The notes: generated by a model not told the origin, from the sequence alone. DNA of 29,721 nt from Bremia lactucae (GCF_004359215.1 NW_027152080.1:1-29721), one strand, 5' to 3'; shown: positions 18,682-28,789, numbered from the stretch's first letter. Translations and numbers: made by a program.

Positions 18682-20595
18682 ATGCAGGTCCACCGACGGT
18701 GGCTCAGATTCGTGCTGGTGGTACTGCTCATGAATTCACAGGCCAATGCACAGATTTTTGCAGTGCAAAGTCGCGATGGGGATCCAGAAACGGTCTTGAA
18801 TTTTAAAGAGGATCTCAATAATGGACGTGTTCCAACGTTGGCGACGCAACGACCAGAACGGCCATGGTTGCTTGACCAGAATGCATCGTCGGACTCGTCG
18901 GAACCAGCAGAGCCCTCGACACCGACGCCCGAGGTTTTAAAACCAACCGACGCACCAAGTACACGGGCGCCTTTGACAAGTGCTTCCCCGGGAGTGAATA
19001 ATAAGGACGTAGATGCTACCGACAAACCTTTACCTGTTAACAAACCCGTCGATCCTGCAAAGCGCGACGCCAATCGAGACAAAGCGACTGGTGTGGTAAA
19101 GCCAAAGGACGAGACCACGGAGGTTACGTTTACAAGGTCCCCACTTCTTCAACAGACAGCGCCTGTGTCCGACGCCATCCCCACGGCTGACAGCAATGCT
19201 AATTTTGACAAGCCAACCTCCAGTCCTCCAACTGAAGTTGAAATCAAGCCAGAGGAGTCGAAACCCGTGCCAAATGCACCACCGAAATCAATTTCTTTAA
19301 AAGTGAGGAAACAAATCATCGATCCCGAGTCTGGATCGGACGACGATGCCAGTGTAGGCTCTAAAAGTGATTTAAACGAGACCCAACAGACTTTGAAACC
19401 TCCTACGAAGAAGGATGCCAGTACGATTCAAGAGACTCTCGAATCAAATACAGTCGATTTAAAGACAAGTAAAACAAGTGACAAGACTACGAAACAAGAC
19501 AATTTATCCGACAATGGTACGGATTCAAAGCAAGAAGCAGATACGTCGCGATCATCTTCGTCGTCTGGATCGCCGTCGGCCGCGGCGTCCGTATTAGCTG
19601 ATGCAGCATCGAATGCCACGAGTACTGCATCAAATACGTTAATGCTTGGTTTAATGATGGCAGGCGCGATTGCGCTTGTGTTACTGGTCGCCCTCTTTGT
19701 ATACAAGAAAACCAATCAACTGGTCCAAGACGACGACCCTGGTCTTGAAAGAGGACGTCACGATCACACTCAAGGCGTGGCTCAAGCGTCAACAGTGGCG
19801 GCAAATTATCATCAGAATCACAACATGTCGCCAACAGGGTTTAGTGACGACAATTACCCGCCAAATCCTGGCAATAGCCAATTCGATCAGGAGCCTTACG
19901 ATCACGATGGAGGTCGACTTACGTACAATGATCCAAACCTCGACATGTTGACACCACGAAGCCAAATCGCTTTAGCGCATTCTCAAATGTCCTTGCCACC
20001 AATGGCGCAAACAAATTCTTCACACGGTACGAGTCAGTATTCGCAATACTCGTCCCAGTCGTCGTCGTTTTATGGTCAAAGTATGTATAGCTCTGGTCAC
20101 TCGGGGAATCACTTTCAATCAAAGTATGACAGTCGACATCGAGAGGATCTTGCTTCCGAGGACGAGAGCGATTTTGGGGGCGATTCGATTCAAGATCTGT
20201 CGAATGGATGGCATGGAATGGGTCAAAAAGGGTCGAAAAAGACGACAAAGCGACCGGATTTGTCTTTGGACGAGTCGTTTTTTGAACCCAAAGACTCGCG
20301 ATCGACGTCAGCAAGTGATTATCACGGCCAAACGCGCTTTCAAGCGTCCGGCCAGACAGAATACCGCATGTCCACGGCAGATGAGAGCAGATATATGGGC
20401 GACGAGAGTTTTGCGGCCACGAATAGTAATTACGACCAGAGCCACTACAATGGCGACCCGAGTTTTCAAAGCAGCGGCTTTAGCGAGTTTGAGGCATCTG
20501 GTGCACCCCGCCGACGAGGGGATAGTAGCAATCATGACGCGTCTTCGTTTTATCGGACCAAAGATTCTCGATTTACGGACGCTTCATACTATTGA
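18682..20595 (+). CDS. Secreted single-pass membrane protein, Ser/Thr-rich ectodomain, low-complexity cytoplasmic tail
   Basis: I chose ATG 18682 (637 aa) because it starts a clean signal peptide, MQVHRRWLRFVLVVLL then NSQANA with likely cleavage near residue 23. The upstream in-frame ATG at 18499 would bury that signal behind 61 residues. Residues 24-318 are rich in Ser, Thr, Pro, Asp and Lys, with no Cys seen, like an O-glycosylated stalk. One membrane span follows (about 319-343, GLMMAGAIALVLLVALFVYKK region). The tail (344-637) is rich in Ser, Gln, Gly, Tyr and Asp, with recurrent GDESF/GDPSF-like units and many SxY and YxxS spots, ending in DASYY. No catalytic or binding domain is recognised. 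It could be a wall-anchored or adhesion/sensor protein; the Tyr/Ser-rich tail suggests phosphorylation. An AATAAA lies at 20803-20808. Confidence 0.85.
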   Translation: MQVHRRWLRFVLVVLLMNSQANAQIFAVQSRDGDPETVLNFKEDLNNGRVPTLATQRPERPWLLDQNASSDSSEPAEPSTPTPEVLKPTDAPSTRAPLTSASPGVNNKDVDATDKPLPVNKPVDPAKRDANRDKATGVVKPKDETTEVTFTRSPLLQQTAPVSDAIPTADSNANFDKPTSSPPTEVEIKPEESKPVPNAPPKSISLKVRKQIIDPESGSDDDASVGSKSDLNETQQTLKPPTKKDASTIQETLESNTVDLKTSKTSDKTTKQDNLSDNGTDSKQEADTSRSSSSSGSPSAAASVLADAASNATSTASNTLMLGLMMAGAIALVLLVALFVYKKTNQLVQDDDPGLERGRHDHTQGVAQASTVAANYHQNHNMSPTGFSDDNYPPNPGNSQFDQEPYDHDGGRLTYNDPNLDMLTPRSQIALAHSQMSLPPMAQTNSSHGTSQYSQYSSQSSSFYGQSMYSSGHSGNHFQSKYDSRHREDLASEDESDFGGDSIQDLSNGWHGMGQKGSKKTTKRPDLSLDESFFEPKDSRSTSASDYHGQTRFQASGQTEYRMSTADESRYMGDESFAATNSNYDQSHYNGDPSFQSSGFSEFEASGAPRRRGDSSNHDASSFYRTKDSRFTDASYY

Positions 20596-21494
20596 GCGAC
20601 TTACGAGTCCTGACCAATTTTAATGTCCCTCAAAAGTTTGTCCATGGTTGTGTGTAAACCTACGGATGTCTGTCAAAATGGAATTCAAATTAATTTATAC
20701 TTTTGGCGATTGTATTCCTGTAAATTTGTATTTAAATTGCGAATTTTTCATTGTTCGTGAAAAACAAATTAATATATAGATTGAAAGGTTTTCTTTAAAA
20801 AAAATAAAAACAACCGACTGATGTGATGTACACCAAGTGCGTCCGATCTCGTTCCGCAGTGGCAGAGACATCCTCGCCCCTTGGCAGACCTTGCAACTCT
20901 TCTTTGGCTCGTTGTTACGCCTCGTGGGGCGCGTTTAGTACGCAAGTGCCAATTCTTTGCAACGTATTGCAAGATTCAGTATCAAACCGCCGAATCTCTC
21001 GTGTTGCCACGAGTAGATTTAATACCGAGAACATCACGCTAGAAGACGCGCCATGGCGGACGCGCAGGATGTCCAGACGCTCAAGATGCAAGGCACGTGA
21101 CATCGTGTGGCCATTTAAAGCACACTCTCTTCCTTTGTGACAATATCGTGTGGTTTGTAGTGGTACGGAAACACGAGAATGACCCGGATCGTCGACGTTC
21201 GACTCATTTGCGATTAGAACCGCCACGTACGTGGCCATGTTGCAGTCCTTTTTCGTGCCATGATGCGACTTTAGACACTAATACGCGTTGTAACACGTAG
21301 AATCCGATGTCCGATTAGCGAGTTCTTTCCAACGGGCCCGCACATCAGGCGTTCATCGCCTTCTTCGCTCCAATACTAGCAGTATCGGGAGCTATGTACC
21401 ACCGACAAAGGAGAACGATAGTACTCCTACCGGCAATAATGCGTCTAGCAGCAACGCGATTGTTGAAAACGACAAGCTTTATGACTCGAAAGAA
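20596..21494. other. Intergenic and possible 5' exon region of the phosphatase gene
   Basis: Open stretches at 20823-21140 (plus) and 20915-21238 (minus) show no recognisable features. The frame of the phosphatase stays open upstream from 21495 to a TAA near 21289 without an ATG and reads protein-like just before (SNTSSIGSYVPPTKEN). A 3' splice-like CACATCAG at 21341-21348 is preceded by TTCTTTCC. A short upstream exon is possible; I could not identify it. Confidence 0.4.
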
Positions 21495-23275
21495 ATGCCT
21501 TCCGTGCCTGAATCGGTCAAAATAGACGATCATCTCGCTACTGACCAAGTCGAAGACGATCCAGTGCCTTTGTATCTCGAACACACATGGACCCACGTGG
21601 TGCTTAAAATGACGGCGTTTACCGAAGAAGATACCGTCACAAGCTTTACGTTTGATGAGAAAGGAGGCGGTATTGGCCAAACTTGTGAGAATATTGCAAG
21701 TATACCTGCCGATACACTCCTTGCAGAGACCGACCACGCACGTGTGCTGTATAGTCACGGGCGTTTCTATTTAGTCAATGGCGACCAAGCAAATGGGGAC
21801 ACGTTTGTGCGGTTAAGTCCCGTGGAAACCCAAGCAAATGACGAAAATATGGGCGATCGTATGCAATGGCCTCTCGAGCCTCACGTGGCATTTCGAGTTG
21901 GAAAATCGGATTTTCTTGTTACATCGTTTCACGAAGAATTGCCAAGTCTTACGGTCTCGGCATTAAGTGGCAAATTAGCTGGCACGGAGTTTGTGATTAC
22001 ACAAGAAGGTGCAGGAATTGGTCGATCTGCGGAGAATCAAATCCATACAAGTGATGGGGAACTCTCTCGAAAACATGCTGCAATTTGGTTTGATGAATTG
22101 ACGAATCAATTTTATTTGATTGATTTAAACTCGACGAATGGGACATTTATGAAACTCGTGGGAAGTTATCAAGAACCCTATCGACTGGAAATTGGCGACG
22201 ATTTACTCGTGGCACAAACGTGTTTAACTGTCAATCGGTTTGACTTTGGAGCGCATGCCGACATGGGCGCTCGTAAACATATGGAAGACGCGCATACGAT
22301 TATTCAAGACTTGTGTATTGAACCATTAAGTCGTTTGGGATTGCATCCCCAGTCATTCTTTGCTGTCTATGACGGCCATGGCGGTGACGAAGCATCTTCG
22401 TTTTTGAGTGACGTGCTCCACCATAGCCTCATTACCGCGTTTTTCATGCACACGAGTGAATTGAAACCTTTACTAACAATGACAATTGAGGAATTGCAAT
22501 CAATCATCATGAAGCGCTTGACCAATGCGTTTGAACGTACGGATGAAGAATTTTTAAGGACCTCGGATCGTCCGCAAGCTGGAAGCACGGCCACGACAGT
22601 CTTTGTGGCGGGCAAGTATCTCTTTGTGGCCAACGTTGGAGACTCGCGCACTGTCTTGAGTCGCAATGGCACAGCTGAACGACTTTCAAATGATCATAAA
22701 CCCAGTCGAACGGACGAAGCGCAGCGGATTCGAGAGACTGGCGGCTTTGTGATTCACGGACGTATTATGGGCGAATTGGCCGTCTCGCGTGCCTTTGGCG
22801 ACGCCCCTTTCAAGTCGTTTGATCTCGTCGAGCCTTTGGTCGATGACATTGACACGAAAGCACGGAACGAGTACAATTCGCAGGAATTACCGGTGAATCC
22901 CAACGATATTTTAAAAGGTCCATTAGTGATTCCGACGCCAGAGTTTACCGTCACGGAATTAACAGACGAGTGCGAGTTTGTGATGCTCGCAAGTGACGGA
23001 TTGTATGATGTGTTGAAAGATCAAGAAGCTGTGGATTTTGTTCGTCGAAAACTTGTCGAATTGAAAGATGTGCAACGGGCTGTTGAGGTGTGTGAGTGAG
23101 TGGATTGTGCTAGATGATGCTTGTGGTGGATTAATGGCGCGATTCTCTCTCGTTTTTCTTTGTGTAGGCGCTTATTGAGTATGCCATTTTTCATCAGCGG
23201 TCGACCGATAATGTGACATGTGTCGTTGTGATGTTTAAAGAGGCGAAAGAAATAGTGTGGCAAAGTTCCTCGTAA
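21495..23275 (+). CDS. FHA-domain protein phosphatase of the PP2C (PPM) family
   Basis: Spliced as 21495-23087 plus 23168-23275, the product is 566 aa. Residues about 55-105 form a weak FHA-like unit (GGGIGQ, HGRFYLVNGD). Residues 160-245 are a canonical FHA phosphothreonine-binding domain: GIGRSAEN, LSRKHAAIWF, LNSTNGTF. The PP2C domain follows, with ARKHMEDAH (260-266), VYDGHGG (291-297), AGSTATT, VGDSR with Asp383, LAVSRAFGD, LASDGLYDV with Asp501, and STDNVTC (Asp545) from exon 2. These Asp and Gly residues hold two metal ions for Ser/Thr dephosphorylation. No signal peptide or membrane span is seen, so a cytosolic or nuclear enzyme is expected. FHA plus PP2C resembles plant KAPP only in concept (that order also binds phosphorylated kinases). 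The start may lie further upstream in a missed exon. Confidence 0.92.
23088..23167 (+). other. 80-bp intron in the PP2C gene
   Basis: The donor GTGTGT follows GAG at 23085-23087, and the acceptor is TTTCTTTGTGTAG ending at 23167. Without splicing the frame stops 9 bases later at 23097-23099. Splicing restores ALIEYAIFHQ and the last metal-binding motif, STDNVTC. A nearby GTGAGT at 23092 would give an immediate stop, so phase 0 at GTGTGT is preferred. Confidence 0.85.
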
Positions 23276-23904
23276 ACATGAGTCTGAGCGCTAAAAAAGA
23301 GGACAAAACATCAATATATAGGATAGGACGGGACAATTACTACTATTGAACGAAAAATTGCCGTATGGGTTTAAAAAGAGTAAAACCACATTTTAGGAAG
23401 AGAATTTCTAAACTCACTTCATGCAGTTTTTAGTCAATTTAATTTCTGAATTACAGCGTATCACATTGCATTACATAGATCAACGCCAAACTCTCCGTGC
23501 ACGATCACCAACTGCGGCGTTATCTGACGGCTTTCCATTGACTTTTTTGCGCGGTTTAGAAAAGTTGGAACCGTCCTAGAACGAAGTGCAAGTAAAGATT
23601 TTTTTAAATACAAGAATGCTGGTATCCCATCATGACCCAGACCGTCCCGAAAATTCAAGTAAGCGAAGCCATAAGTGCTTGAACTATCCTTTCCAAGTCA
23701 CTTTAAAGCAAAGAGCTTGGAAGTTGGAGATAGATAATGGTGCTCAAAACCATGACCTTGTGCATCTTAGTGCATATTCTTCCGTACGCAGGCTTGGGAA
23801 TACGGCAAGTCAGCAGGTGGTTCGCTTCACAATGCTGTTGTCCCTTCTAGAACAATTTAATAATTGTCTCTCGTTCATCATGGCCAACTAATGAACGTCT
23901 TTGA
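23276..23904. other. Intergenic between the PP2C gene and copy C
   Basis: No supported gene. 23586-23891 is open for 101 codons on the plus strand but shows no recognisable motif. The copy C homology to copy A starts near 23905, where the element appears truncated inside its polyprotein. Confidence 0.4.
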
Positions 23905-24780
23905 GCGTTACAGGCGTGTGGATGTCGTACGAGTGAGTGCGATGGCCTCACTTGTGGTTCGGTCGTTAGCATGACTGCACAAGACCTCAGTGTGAATACC
24001 CAGCACATTGTGGAGTTAGATCCCGACGGCTGTGCACGAGCAAATGCAACATCGAAGGTCCGCTATTGTGACGTGGACATAGTTATTGACGGAAGTGCAC
24101 AAGCACAGGCAGCGTCGAAGTTCAACCACTCGAATAAGTTAAGAGGTACGAAACAAGGATGCTTTCTTGAAAAGCAACATCCAAGAGAATTTGGAACGCC
24201 CGTCTATAAGAGAGAGTGCGAAAGTCCTTGCTCGACTGGAGAGTCGATCGTGAAGGATATCGCTGTGGTAGCGCAACCACAGCTAGAGGATGTTGGGGAG
24301 GATATTCACCAAATAATTTCTGAGAGAAGAAGTCCCCGGAAACCTGTGGTCTAAGGTTCCCAGGTACCTTTGGAAATAAGTTCCAAAGAAGAAACTGAGA
24401 CAATCAATGTCTTAGTAAACAATGGATCAAGTGTAGGCGCTTATACACTTGATCTATTAGCGCCTCCGAAGTTAACTTCGGAGATAACTCGATTGCCAAC
24501 GCTATAATCGAAACGGTTTTTGCTGATCTGCGTAGTAGTAAAGTCAAGCAGATCTGCCTACTTGTCACAGATGACGACAACGTGGCCAATATTCGGTCGG
24601 CAATCGTATTTCTTGAGAACGAACGGATTCTCAATAGCTCATCGATAAACGAAAGTGTCCTGAATGAGAAGATTCGGATTATACGTTTTACGTCCCGATC
24701 CTGGGAGTCTTTGAAAACAACCCATATGCATAAAGATTTAGTTGAATTTTAGGATGTCTTCCCTGAATCAGTACCGTGCG
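23905..24780 (+). pseudogene. Protease-RT spacer of copy C
   Basis: 23971-24354 is open (127 codons). Then ETINVLVNNGSSVGAYTLDL and KLTSEITRLPT, and in other frames ICLLVTDDDNVANIRSAIV and SVLNEKIRI. It continues into the VPCELPNDKGT start of RT. I recognise it as the gypsy polyprotein spacer; function unknown. Two strong hairpins lie at 24425-24483. Confidence 0.6.
24425..24483. repeat. Two adjacent perfect hairpins in copy C
   Basis: GATCAAGTGTA (24425-24435) pairs with TACACTTGATC (24444-24454). A perfect 20-base palindrome CTCCGAAGTTAACTTCGGAG follows at 24464-24483. Confidence 0.95.
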
Positions 24781-25639
24781 AGTTGCCTAACGACAAAGGC
24801 ACTCGACACGAAATCGACCTTATCCCAGGTTCGAAATACTGTGGTATGAATCAATTGCCGTTGCGTCGTGAACAAGTAATAGCGATCGACAAATTCTTTG
24901 CCGAATGCTTAGCAGCGGGCCATGTGAGGGAATCAACTTTCCCACATAGCTCTACAACCTTCTGTGTGCGCAATGCAACAGGAGGTTGGCGGATAGTGCA
25001 TGCATTCAATAAACTGAATACTGCAACTGTACCGGCTCAAACGCCGATACCACGAAAATATGTAATCATTGATGGCATGTCAAAGAGTACTATCTTTTCG
25101 TCAATGAATCTGCTGGATGGATTCTATCAGATCCTTGTGCGTGAACAAGATATTCCGCTCACAGCAGTAATCACCCCCAAGTAGTATGCTATGGGAGTGG
25201 CTAGTCATGCCACAGGGGTTTAGTAATGCCCCTGCGACATTTGACAAACGTGTAACCAATCTATTGAGATCGGGGCGGGATTTTGTACCGAGCTATTATG
25301 ATGACGACTTCGTTCATAGCAGACCCATGAACGGAACGCCGGATGTTGAAGTTCATCGTATCCACGTCCGAAAGGTTCTTACCCTTATGCGTAAGCACAA
25401 GTTGCATGCAGAAATGTATATTCGCTGCAAGCGAAATACCTCTTCTTGGGTGCATCGTGGGTAAACACGGTGAATGCCGCGATTCAGAAAAAGATCAAGG
25501 CGATCACCGACTGGCTTGTACCAGTCGATGTAAGGGACTAAAACAGTTCCTCGTTTAGCGGCATTTTTGCACAAGTACTCACGTACTTGTGCTAAAATGA
25601 CAGTATATCTTTCTTCTTTGTTGAAGAAAAAACGTAAAG
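24781..25639 (+). pseudogene. Reverse transcriptase of copy C
   Basis: The first part, open at 24783-25184, has GGWRIVHAFNKLN and FSSMNLLDGFYQI, with the motif A Asp changed to Asn. A stop at 25182-25184 follows. The second part, 25186-25464, has LVMPQGFSNAPATFDKR and YYDDDFVHSR, the Y-x-D-D site intact. A frame change near 25415 leads to CIFAASEIPLLGCIVGKHG. It converts element RNA to DNA in an intact copy. Confidence 0.85.
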
Positions 25640-26135
25640 TTGTCATGGAACCCTGATTGTCAGCTTTCCTTCGATGATATTAAGAAAAGCTGGATGCAAT
25701 CGCCAATCCTGGCGATTGCAGACCGAGATCGACCTTTTCATGTCGTCCCTGACGCCAGCGATTTTGCATTCGGCTGTGCGTTAACGCAATATGTCACAGA
25801 CGGCGCAGAGCGCGTCGTCTATTTTCAATCGCGTCAATTTCAACCAGCGAACGCAACTATTTAGTGTATGATAAGGAACTCCTTGCCATGAAATACGCAC
25901 TGGCTAAGTTAGGGTCTACCTCTTGGAAGATAGACCGTTCATTGAATATACGGACCATGCGTCTTTACGCACGGCCATAAGCAGTCCACACCTCTCGCAT
26001 AGAATGGCGAGATGGTTGTCTTCCTTTGCGGAGTATAACTTCTCCGTGGAGTATAAATCAAGACGACTAAGCGTTGTCGCTGATGCCCTTTCGCGCCGGC
26101 CCTATTTTGAGCTGGCTGCGCAACAGTGACCATAA
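25640..26135 (+). pseudogene. RNase H of copy C
   Basis: 25640-25864 is open with MQSPILAIADRDRPFHVV, PDASDFAFGCALTQY (catalytic Asp in DAS) and VYFQSRQFQPA. After a stop and frame change, 25923-26129 reads EYTDHASLRTAISS, MARWLSSFAEYNFSVEYK and VVADALSRRP, the end of the gypsy RNase H. It is broken by at least one stop near 25861. Confidence 0.85.
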
Positions 26136-26408
26136 GATCACTGTTGCAATAATAAGTGTTCCGATGTCAACATTAAATGACGACGTTAGAAGAGCTTAAC
26201 ATGAAGATAAGGCTCTTACAGGGTTGATGGATTACCTAAGAGATCCATCCCAACAATCCTTAGAAGGGTTGTCGAAGTTGTATCGATCCTCAACAGATAG
26301 ATATACAACGCGCAACGGTTAATTGTATTGTTCAGCCATTGCTGGCGACACACCTCGTGTCATCATCCCTACCCATAATGATCTGCGATTACGCATCATG
26401 TATGAGTA

Positions 26409-26758
26409 CCACGATGCACCAAAAAGTGGTCATCGTGGACGGGAGAAGACATTTCTCACGATAAGTTCCGACTTCTACTGGCCACGCCAGTATGTGTTCG
26501 TCCACAAGCACATACGTGCTTGAGAAGTTTGTCAACAAGAAACCCCAGTGCTTCATCCCGTGCCCAGTGCTTCATCCCGTGCTCCGTTACATCCTCTGCC
26601 TTTTCCGGCAGAGTGCTGGCAGTCCGTATCTATGAACTTCGTCCTCGGATTCTTTGAAGTCACCCATAAGAATAATGGTATTCTTGTTTTTGCTGAGCGT
26701 TTAAGCAAGATGGTACATCTTGCTGCCGTCCCGGAGTCGATCACAGCCAAAAGCTGTG
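26409..26758. repeat. Hairpin array inside integrase of copy C
   Basis: Perfect pairs include CCACGATG/CATCGTGG (26409-26438), GAGAA/TTCTC (26443-26457), AAGAATA/TATTCTT (26668-26685), GCAAGATG/CATCTTGC (26705-26723) and CACAGC/GCTGTG at about 26742-26758. They sit inside conserved protein motifs. Confidence 0.85.
26544..26581. repeat. 19-bp direct tandem duplication
   Basis: CCCAGTGCTTCATCCCGTG occurs at 26544-26562 and again at 26563-26581 without change; it adds one base modulo three and breaks the integrase frame. Confidence 0.97.
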
Positions 26759-26837
26759 CTCGTGGCTTTATTAAAACGATCTTTTACTTGATGGGTTACA
26801 TTTTGAACTGGTCTCAGATCGAGACCCTCGATCCACG

Positions 26838-26892
26838 GCGGGATGAGCTCAAGCTTAAAATCTCCGTGCAAAATTTTCATTGCGAATTGTAG
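26838..26892 (+). rRNA. LSU (28S-type) rRNA 5' fragment
   Basis: GCGGGATGAGCTCAAGCTTA and the following AAATCTCCGTGCAAAATTTT, then GCGAATTGTAG, match from memory the conserved start of the eukaryotic large-subunit rRNA (just after the GGCGAGTGAAG region, D1). About 55 bases, with small changes, so not functional. Confidence 0.75.
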
Positions 26893-27107
26893 CATGAGAA
26901 TTTCCAGATTCAGCATGAGAATCTGCAGTCGTGAACAAGTCACTACCATCCTCAATACCACTTTCTAATTAACACCCTGCGGCTGAGTTAGTGAGCATTA
27001 CTGGTTTAAGCTATGCTCTATTATTGATTTTAGTACTACCGCAGCCGCAAACCTGTATAACTAGCCATTGAAGGAGATGGTAACAAAAATACGTTAAGAA
27101 TGCAAAG
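26893..27107. other. Unassigned part of the rDNA patch
   Basis: Neither integrase nor a rRNA piece that I recognise. AGCATGAGAAT occurs twice at 26891-26923. It could be intergenic spacer. Confidence 0.3.
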
Positions 27108-27162
27108 GTAAAGGTGAAGTCGTAACAAGGTTTCCGTAGATGAACCTGCGGAAGGATCATTA
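27108..27162 (+). rRNA. SSU (18S) rRNA 3' end fragment
   Basis: GGTGAAGTCGTAACAAGG then TTTCCGTAGATGAACCTG and CGGAAGGATCATTA are the conserved last about 55 bases of nuclear 18S rRNA, with A for G once at 27140. It ends exactly at the 18S terminus and continues into ITS1. Confidence 0.95.
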
Positions 27163-27307
27163 CCACACCTAAAAAACTTCCACGTGAACTGTGGCAAAAC
27201 TTAGTTGGGAACAAATTAGGCGGCGACTGCAGACTTTATTGTTAGCGGTTGCTGCTAAATGCGTCCCATCATGGCGATCGTTTCGACCTCGGTTGGAATT
27301 AGTAGCT
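27163..27307 (+). other. ITS1 fragment of oomycete type
   Basis: CCACACCTAAAAAACTTC and CACGTGAACTGT open it, as in Peronosporales ITS1. Near the end ATCATGGCGATCGTTTCGAC and CTCGGTTGGAATTAGTAGC resemble the conserved second half. It stops at about 27307 where integrase resumes. It supports the taxonomic reading of the window. Confidence 0.85.
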
Positions 27308-27590
27308 AACAGTGTTCAAATCACTTGGATCACATTTAAAAATGTCAACTTCTGATCATCCTGAAACAGATGGTCAGACGGACCGTGCAAACCGTATTCT
27401 CTAAGAGATACGTCTCGGACACGTCCACTCTTTTGACAGCTGGAGCGAGTTCTTGCCGATGTAGAATTTGCCATCAACAATTCAGCGCATGCTTCTACAA
27501 AGCATACACCATTTTTCGTGAATGGCTTACGACACCCTCGTATCCCTATGCTGTTTGAGAGTAACTCTTATTTAAGGGGGGAGGGACTCG
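27308..27590 (+). pseudogene. Integrase core, right of the rDNA patch
   Basis: GTGTTCAAATCACTT reads VFKSL and GSHLKMSTSDHPETDGQT, directly continuing the integrase core and including the SDHPETDGQT motif; the following TER reads shifted (TDRANR-like). Then FAINNSAHASTKHTPFFVNG in other frames and PRIPML. It is in the same strand and order as the left part, so the patch replaced roughly 30-40 codons. Confidence 0.8.
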
Positions 27591-28190
27591 CTCGAGCAAA
27601 GAAGCTTTAGCTCTTGCTCATGACTCATTAGCCCTAAGGTTCAATGCGAAGGATACGAATGTTGAGTTTACTAACATTGAAGTGGACAAACTCAGTAATA
27701 ACAGTTATGCTTTTACTGACTTAGACAACGATGCTGGAAGACTCAGCATCGAAAACAATACTATTAATGATAATGCTCTCAATCGTGAAGAGATGAATAT
27801 CTCCGCAGTGCGAGCCGGTTGCACTGAAACAAAAATAAAATCGAGTCAGCAGGTGGTTTCCTGCTGGCTAGCGAAGCAGTGGTCCATTTGTACGGGATTC
27901 CATCGCTAGTGCGGTGGACCGACAGATACGGAACTCTGACAAAAATGGAAAAGCAAACACACTTAAATTTAAAATTAATGACCTAGTCATACTGTCTACG
28001 GTAAACCCACCAAAGCACGTAGTGACGAGTGTAGGCAGTAATAAATTACTGCCCAGGTATATCGGCCCGTTTCGTGTATTACATCGCTAAGGCAATGCAT
28101 ACACGATCGAGCTGCCTCGTAGAATGCGTACGCATCCTACTTTTTTTGCTGGTCGTCTCCGCTCACGCCATCAGTACGAGGCTTCTTCCG
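27591..28190 (+). pseudogene. Integrase C-terminal module of copy C
   Basis: The open stretch 27682-27909 has DKLSNNSYAFTDLDNDAG. 27950-28170 in shifted frames reads KINDLVILSTVNPPKHVV, NKLLPRYIGPFRVLHR and AYTIELPRRMRTHPT. The GPF triplet is intact here. One stop after LHR breaks it. Confidence 0.8.
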
Positions 28191-28740
28191 ATCCGGATTA
28201 CACCGGAACGGTCAAGGGCATCAGCTAAAGCCTTATGGCTCCCAGCTAAAGACTTATTGTCTCAGAACAGGGTCTATTTCTTTTGAGCAAGACGATCCAC
28301 TCTTTCCTACAAGAAAGAAAATCTTCTGACGAACAGTCAACAGCTTCTTTTCGTTCGCCAGTTTGTTCAGTCTCAATCTGCGCACAACTTTTTACCTGGT
28401 CACGAGAAACATTGTCGACCGTCACCGCTAATGCGCGGCGACGAAATTGCTCGTGGTCAAGATTCCCTCTTAAGGAAAAAAGGGTGTGATTCGAATTACA
28501 ATGCTGAATCGGGCTCGTCAAACGAGGCGAATCCGATTCCCCCCCCACATCCATTGATGGGTTCGGGTGGTGAGAAGCGCTTTCTTGTTAAAAGATTCTT
28601 GAGCCACCGTGAGGCAAAGAGGTTCGAGTGAGTTATCTCGTTCGTTGGCGAGGGTGTCCGCCCTCGCATGATAGTTGGGAACCTCGTTCCTAACTGATAT
28701 TGGACGTTCCGGGTCTCGTCTTACATTACGACGAGACCCA
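28191..28740 (+). pseudogene. Linker and chromodomain of copy C
   Basis: DPDYTGTVKGIS and a degraded linker lead to ESGSSNEANPIPPPHPLMG and KRFLVKRFLSHREAKRFE (28431-28631). A frameshift then leaves the rest of the chromodomain (SYLVRWRG region) unreadable in one frame. Confidence 0.8.
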
Positions 28741-28789
28741 TCCTCCTTGGTAAAAGGTCCAACGGAGAACGAGTGCTTCCCGAGCAAAA

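Larger units (their letters stand above)
26323..26837 (+). pseudogene. Integrase N-terminal and core of copy C, left of the rDNA patch
   Basis: LRIMYEYHDAPKSGHRGRE and, after YWPRQYVFVHKHIRA and a stop, EVCQQ give the zinc-binding domain; the first of the paired Cys is replaced by the stop. SMNFVLGFFE shows the first catalytic Asp changed to Asn. ILVFAERLSKMVHLAAVPES follows. A 19-bp tandem duplication (26544-26581) shifts the frame. The reading ends at about 26837, where ribosomal sequence starts. Confidence 0.8.

Noticed and set aside
27011..27214. Minus-strand ORF across the rDNA patch
   Set aside because: It is antisense to SSU rRNA and ITS1.
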